The notes beneath the pieces are model-generated. The model worked only from the letters and a program-made list of their open reading frames with translations, was not told where the DNA came from and made no database searches. Shown here piece by piece: positions 6,393 through 9,123 of a DNA stretch of 9,123 nucleotides. A program made the translations under genes and the position numbers. The DNA is from Flavobacteriales bacterium (GTDB lineage Bacteria > Bacteroidota > Bacteroidia > Flavobacteriales_D > Crocinitomicaceae): contig CANJQZ010000064.1 in assembly GCA_947476515.1 (NCBI GenBank), forward strand, positions 1 through 9,123, in the 5' to 3' direction. How positions within the stretch are numbered: position 1 is the stretch's first letter; each line of letters begins with the position of its first letter.

Positions 6393-7093
6393 TCGGTTTT
6401 AAAAGCACTCTTATTGGTTTTAAAACGAGTCTATTTGAAATAGAAAACTTGTATTTATTTCCGGGAAATCTTTACTTATTGGCGGGTAAAAATGGAACTG
6501 GAAAAACAACTTTTCTAAAAACAATTATGCGAACGGTTCCGCTTCATGGTGGAAGTATTCAAATTAAAGGAACTGATCTTAAAATTATCGAAAGTAGTAC
6601 ATTACCTCTTTTAGTTGCCTTCGTAGAAAGTCGCTTCGTTGGAATTCCTTTCCTTTCTTTAAAAGAATATATTGCTCTAGGAAGAGCACCGCACACCAAT
6701 GCCTTTGGAAGATTAACACCAAAGGATAATGAAAAAGTTGATGAGGTGATTTCCTTGCTTAATCTATCTTCTTATCAAGATAAATTCACAGATGAGTTGA
6801 GCGATGGAATTCGTCAGTTGGGAGCCATCGCTAGAGCATTAGTGCAAGAAGCACCCATCCTTTTGTTAGATGAACCAACTGCATTTTTGGATTTTGAAAA
6901 CAAGGATTTGTTGATGAGAACCCTAAAAGAAATTGCTGTTTCTCAAAACAAATGCATCATTTGTTCTTCACATGATCTCGATTTAAGCATTGAATTAGCT
7001 TTGCCAACTTTAGCCGTGTCTTCCGAAGAAAACAAACTTATCTTATTGGATTCCCCTCTAAACAAACAGCAAATAATCGGGCTTATTTGCTAA
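6389..7093 (+). CDS. ABC transporter ATPase of the Fe/B12 importer, with atypical motifs
   Basis: This is the ATP-hydrolysing subunit that powers the preceding permease, 234 residues. Walker A is GKNGTGKTT (33-41, Lys39), Walker B is ILLLDEP (157-163, with catalytic Glu162), the D-loop is TAFLD (164-168) and the switch His195 is in SSHDLD. Two positions differ from the textbook: the Q-loop reads AFVESR (77-82), with Glu where Gln is usual, and the signature is LSDGI (137-141) instead of LSGGQ. From memory, Bacteroidota relatives often have LSDGE and a Glu-type Q-loop, so Ile141 is the odder change. The protein stops about 40 residues after His195, somewhat short for the family. The N-terminus carries a seven-residue duplication (IGFKSTL then IGFKTSL). 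Its start overlaps the permease stop, and its stop is 1 bp from that of the convergent hydrolase gene. The catalytic residues are intact, so an active protein is likely. Confidence 0.92.
   Translation: MIGFKSTLIGFKTSLFEIENLYLFPGNLYLLAGKNGTGKTTFLKTIMRTVPLHGGSIQIKGTDLKIIESSTLPLLVAFVESRFVGIPFLSLKEYIALGRAPHTNAFGRLTPKDNEKVDEVISLLNLSSYQDKFTDELSDGIRQLGAIARALVQEAPILLLDEPTAFLDFENKDLLMRTLKEIAVSQNKCIICSSHDLDLSIELALPTLAVSSEENKLILLDSPLNKQQIIGLIC
6392..6433 (+). repeat. Imperfect 21-bp tandem duplication at the start of the ATPase gene
   Basis: Two adjacent 21-bp units (6392-6412 and 6413-6433) match at 16 of 21 positions and share the core GGTTTTAAAA. They encode IGFKSTL and IGFKTSL. The second copy is in register with the first beta-strand usual in this ATPase family, while the first copy follows the initiator Met directly. 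A small in-frame duplication near the start is the simplest reading. Confidence 0.6.
7068..7091 (-). terminator. Candidate hairpin terminator for the hydrolase gene, inside the ATPase 3' end
   Basis: AGCAAATAA (7068-7076) and TTATTTGCT (7083-7091) form a perfect 9-bp inverted repeat around a 6-nt loop, covering the last codons and first stop base of the ATPase gene. On the minus strand the stem is followed by the T-rich run GTTTGTTT, so it best suits termination of the hydrolase transcript. On the plus strand it is not followed by a T run. The stem is AT-rich and therefore weak. Confidence 0.4.
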
Positions 7094-7094
7094 G

Positions 7095-8480
7095 TTAATT
7101 AACTGAAAACTTCTTGGTTGTGTAGCGCCCATTTTCATAAATCTTGAGTAGATAAGAGCCTTTTGATAAATTCGAGCAATCAATTTTTAATTGATTTGAA
7201 TTCACAGCTTCTTTCATCAATGCCCTACCTGAGACATCTAAAATTTCATAGTGTCCAAGAAGCTGTTTTTGAAATTCCACATTTAAAATGGCATTCGTTG
7301 GGTTAGGATAAAGACTAAAATTTAACTGTGCTTCACCAACACTTCCTTGTAGGGTTATAAAATTACTGGTATCACATCCATTGGCTGACATAACAGAAAC
7401 GGTAAATGTCCCACCGAAATCTACTGGGATAATGAGAGAATCATTTGTCTCTCCAACCATTATTTGACCGTTAACATACCATTGGTAATAATCACCTGGC
7501 GTTGGGGTGCTCATGGTTTGAATATTGTCCCAATAAATTAGCGCATTGATGCCAGGTTGGGCGCAGGTCGTTTGATTAACCGTTCCGACAGTATTAATTA
7601 AACTGGCTTGAAAATCTGCTAAAGCATAACAATCGTTATTTAATACATAATGCAACCAAGGATCTAAAATTTCAAATGTTTTTTGTTGTTGTTCAGCACG
7701 CGTTATTGAAATTCCTTGCGATGAGGTGCTTTCTCCAAAGTCACAATTGAAATTTGAATTTGCGAAATAACAATGAGCCCCACCTGTGATACTCACATAA
7801 GATTTACAAGCAGAGGCTAACCCTTGATACATGGGAAGATGGTTATCGATTGGGGGTGTTACACCATCATTACTACCTGAAAAAATGAGGGCAGGAACAC
7901 TAATGTTTCCACACACCGAAACCGCAGAAGGATTCGTTTCTGCCGGTGCTAGGCCAACTATTCCGTCAATCGAAGAATTATTTTCAGCAGCGAGCATCGT
8001 TGCTCCTCCGCCCATGGAATGTCCCATAATTACGACTTTTTGCTTTACTTTACCATTGAAAAGTGATCCAACGGTGCCATTCAAAGCCAACATTTTTGTC
8101 GCCACAAGGGCTAAATCGCCGCCGAAATCTCCATGACTTGGAGCAGGAATTAAACTTCCTTCTGTGCGCACAAAAGCTAAGATATATCCTTGAGGCGCCA
8201 AGTGCTGCCAAATGTTAGAGTAGGCATCCCATGACATAGCAAAACCATGACCAAATACAATAACAGGAAAGTTTGGATAACTTGCAACTGCTGTGTTCTC
8301 TCCAGCGGTAAAGCTAGGATAATAAATTTCTGTTTGAATTTGTCGGCCCGCACCACCGCCAGACCCAAAACCTCCCGTTCTTAAAGGGTCATTAAAAGTA
8401 ATGGTGGTATGTCCAATGGAAAATTGTGCCATCAATTGTAATTGAAGTAACAATACAAAAAGTAAAAGAGAAAGCTTCAT
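7095..8480 (-). CDS. Secreted alpha/beta-hydrolase, cutinase/PETase-like, with T9SS sorting domain
   Basis: This 461-residue extracellular esterase candidate has a signal peptide (about 1-18, LQLMA then Gln). The hydrolase domain runs from about 22 to 285. FGHGF (76-80) forms the oxyanion loop and GHSMGGG (153-159) the nucleophile elbow with Ser155. SGSNDGVTPP (201-210) gives Asp205 and GGAHCYF (233-239) gives His236. Ser-Asp and Ser-His spacings of 50 and 81 are close to those of bacterial cutinases and PETase, and GHSMGGG matches the elbow of thermophilic cutinases. LPMYQGLAS and ITGGAHC also resemble the PETase regions IYDSMS and INGGSHS. Phe80 stands where those enzymes have Tyr. Residues about 290-380 look like an Ig-like linker (YYQWYVNG). 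From about 386 a T9SS type A domain follows (LYPNPT, YEILDVSGR, LSKGSYLLKI, terminal KKFSV). Substrate is unproven: polyester, lipid or other ester. It lies 33 bp after the ComM-like gene. Confidence 0.9.
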   Translation of the reverse strand: MKLSLLLFVLLLQLQLMAQFSIGHTTITFNDPLRTGGFGSGGGAGRQIQTEIYYPSFTAGENTAVASYPNFPVIVFGHGFAMSWDAYSNIWQHLAPQGYILAFVRTEGSLIPAPSHGDFGGDLALVATKMLALNGTVGSLFNGKVKQKVVIMGHSMGGGATMLAAENNSSIDGIVGLAPAETNPSAVSVCGNISVPALIFSGSNDGVTPPIDNHLPMYQGLASACKSYVSITGGAHCYFANSNFNCDFGESTSSQGISITRAEQQQKTFEILDPWLHYVLNNDCYALADFQASLINTVGTVNQTTCAQPGINALIYWDNIQTMSTPTPGDYYQWYVNGQIMVGETNDSLIIPVDFGGTFTVSVMSANGCDTSNFITLQGSVGEAQLNFSLYPNPTNAILNVEFQKQLLGHYEILDVSGRALMKEAVNSNQLKIDCSNLSKGSYLLKIYENGRYTTKKFSVN

Positions 8481-8513
8481 GACTTATTTTTTATAAAAAT
8501 ATAAAATTTATAG

Positions 8514-9123
8514 TTAACAAGCACTCGTCCAATTGCTTCGATCCAAGCTTCTAAACTGAATCGCTTCGGCAACATGTTGCACTTCTATTTTTTCGTTCCC
8601 TTCTAAATCGGCTATGGTCCTTGCTACTTTTAAGATCCGATCATAAGCACGGGCAGACAAGCCCAGTTTTTCCATGGCTAATTTTATGATTTTTTGTCCC
8701 GAAAGGTCTGTTTTACAAAACAAATCAAATTCAGACTTGCTCATTTGCGCATTACAATGCGTCGATAAACTCTCCTTATATCTAGTTCCTTGAATTTTTC
8801 TGGCATTGACAACCCGATGTCGAATGGTTTGACTGTCTTCACTTGAGGCTTCACCACTTAACTCATCAAAGCTTACCGGACTAACCTCCACATGCAAATC
8901 AATGCGATCCAATAAGGGGCCAGAAATTTTGTTTAAATACCGCTGAACCACACCTGGTCCACAAACACATTCTTTTTCAGGATGGTTGAAGTATCCACAC
9001 GGACATGGGTTCATTGCAGCAACAAGCATAAAACTAGTGGGGTAATCCACGGTGAATTTTGCTCTAGAAATGGTCACATATCGATCTTCTAAAGGTTGCC
9101 GCATTACTTCAAGTACGGTTCGT
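8514..9123 (-). CDS. YifB/ComM-family Mg chelatase-like AAA+ ATPase, C-terminal part (5' end outside window)
   Basis: This is the C-terminal part of a ~500-residue AAA+ protein of the YifB/ComM family. ComM acts as a helicase that promotes branch migration during natural transformation; other members are little studied. The frame stays open to the window edge, reading RTVLEV before the Met at 9104, so that Met is internal and the gene starts beyond 9123. About 202 residues are visible. Family marks are QPLEDRYVTISRA, the AMNPCPCG motif with a paired CxC further on (KECVCGPG), which together form a four-cysteine cluster, and GPLLDRIDLHVEV with the arginine typical of the ATPase subunit contact. 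The C-terminal helical lid reads GLSARAYDRILKVARTIADLEG. It ends with TAA in an AT-rich spacer of 33 bp before the hydrolase. Cotranscription with the hydrolase is possible but no functional link is evident. Confidence 0.95.
   Translation of the reverse strand, partial: RTVLEVMRQPLEDRYVTISRAKFTVDYPTSFMLVAAMNPCPCGYFNHPEKECVCGPGVVQRYLNKISGPLLDRIDLHVEVSPVSFDELSGEASSEDSQTIRHRVVNARKIQGTRYKESLSTHCNAQMSKSEFDLFCKTDLSGQKIIKLAMEKLGLSARAYDRILKVARTIADLEGNEKIEVQHVAEAIQFRSLDRSNWTSAC

Noticed and set aside
7831..8136. Plus-strand open frame of 101 codons inside the hydrolase gene
   Set aside because: It is antisense to a well-supported gene, with no promoter or recognisable protein; it is a shadow of the hydrolase codon pattern.
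8481..8513. Possible promoter (TATATTTT-like box) in the 33-bp spacer before the hydrolase
   Set aside because: The spacer is almost pure A/T, so such strings are expected. The box lacks the final G of TAnnTTTG and the -33 spacing is poor.

Overview
The window looks like a chromosomal stretch of a Bacteroidota genome, probably class Flavobacteriia or a close relative. The evidence is AT-rich DNA, little use of Shine-Dalgarno sequences, TAnnTTTG-type -7 promoter boxes in the main intergenic region, a secreted enzyme with a C-terminal type IX secretion (T9SS) sorting domain, and family variants (Fe/B12-type ABC transporter, KMO, MetF) typical of that phylum. I found no tRNA, rRNA, CRISPR array, insertion sequence, phage gene or integration scar. 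The content is mostly housekeeping.

Layout. Positions 1-1044 (+) hold the 3' half of metF and, 8 bp later, a small secreted protein of unknown function. Positions 1050-3301 (-) hold kynurenine 3-monooxygenase (kmo) followed, with a 4-bp ATGA overlap, by a signal-peptide-bearing, beta-rich protein that may be an outer-membrane barrel. A 208-bp divergent intergenic region (3302-3509) carries one -7-like box for each direction and a cluster of inverted repeats. Positions 3510-7093 (+) form a tight four-gene unit: panB, a substrate-binding lipoprotein, a FecCD/BtuC-type permease and an ABC ATPase, with junctions of +7, -4 and -4 bp. It meets, only 1 bp away, a convergent gene (7095-8480, -) for a secreted alpha/beta-hydrolase with cutinase/PETase-like motifs and a T9SS tail. 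Upstream of that gene on the same strand, running off the right edge, is the C-terminal part of a YifB/ComM-type AAA+ ATPase.

How they fit together. MetF supplies methyl-tetrahydrofolate for methionine synthesis, PanB makes the first committed pantothenate precursor, and KMO belongs to tryptophan catabolism or de novo NAD synthesis. The ABC transporter should import an iron chelate, heme or a corrinoid across the inner membrane; its substrate cannot be fixed because no TonB receptor or cobalamin riboswitch is visible. The hydrolase is the most interesting gene: its Ser-Asp-His triad, oxyanion residues and spacing resemble bacterial polyesterases.

I did not find a convincing new multi-gene system. 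The points worth a second look are the hydrolase, the atypical ABC ATPase (Q-loop and signature changes, short C-terminus, duplicated N-terminus), the hairpin inside its 3' end, and the dyad-rich kmo/panB intergenic region.
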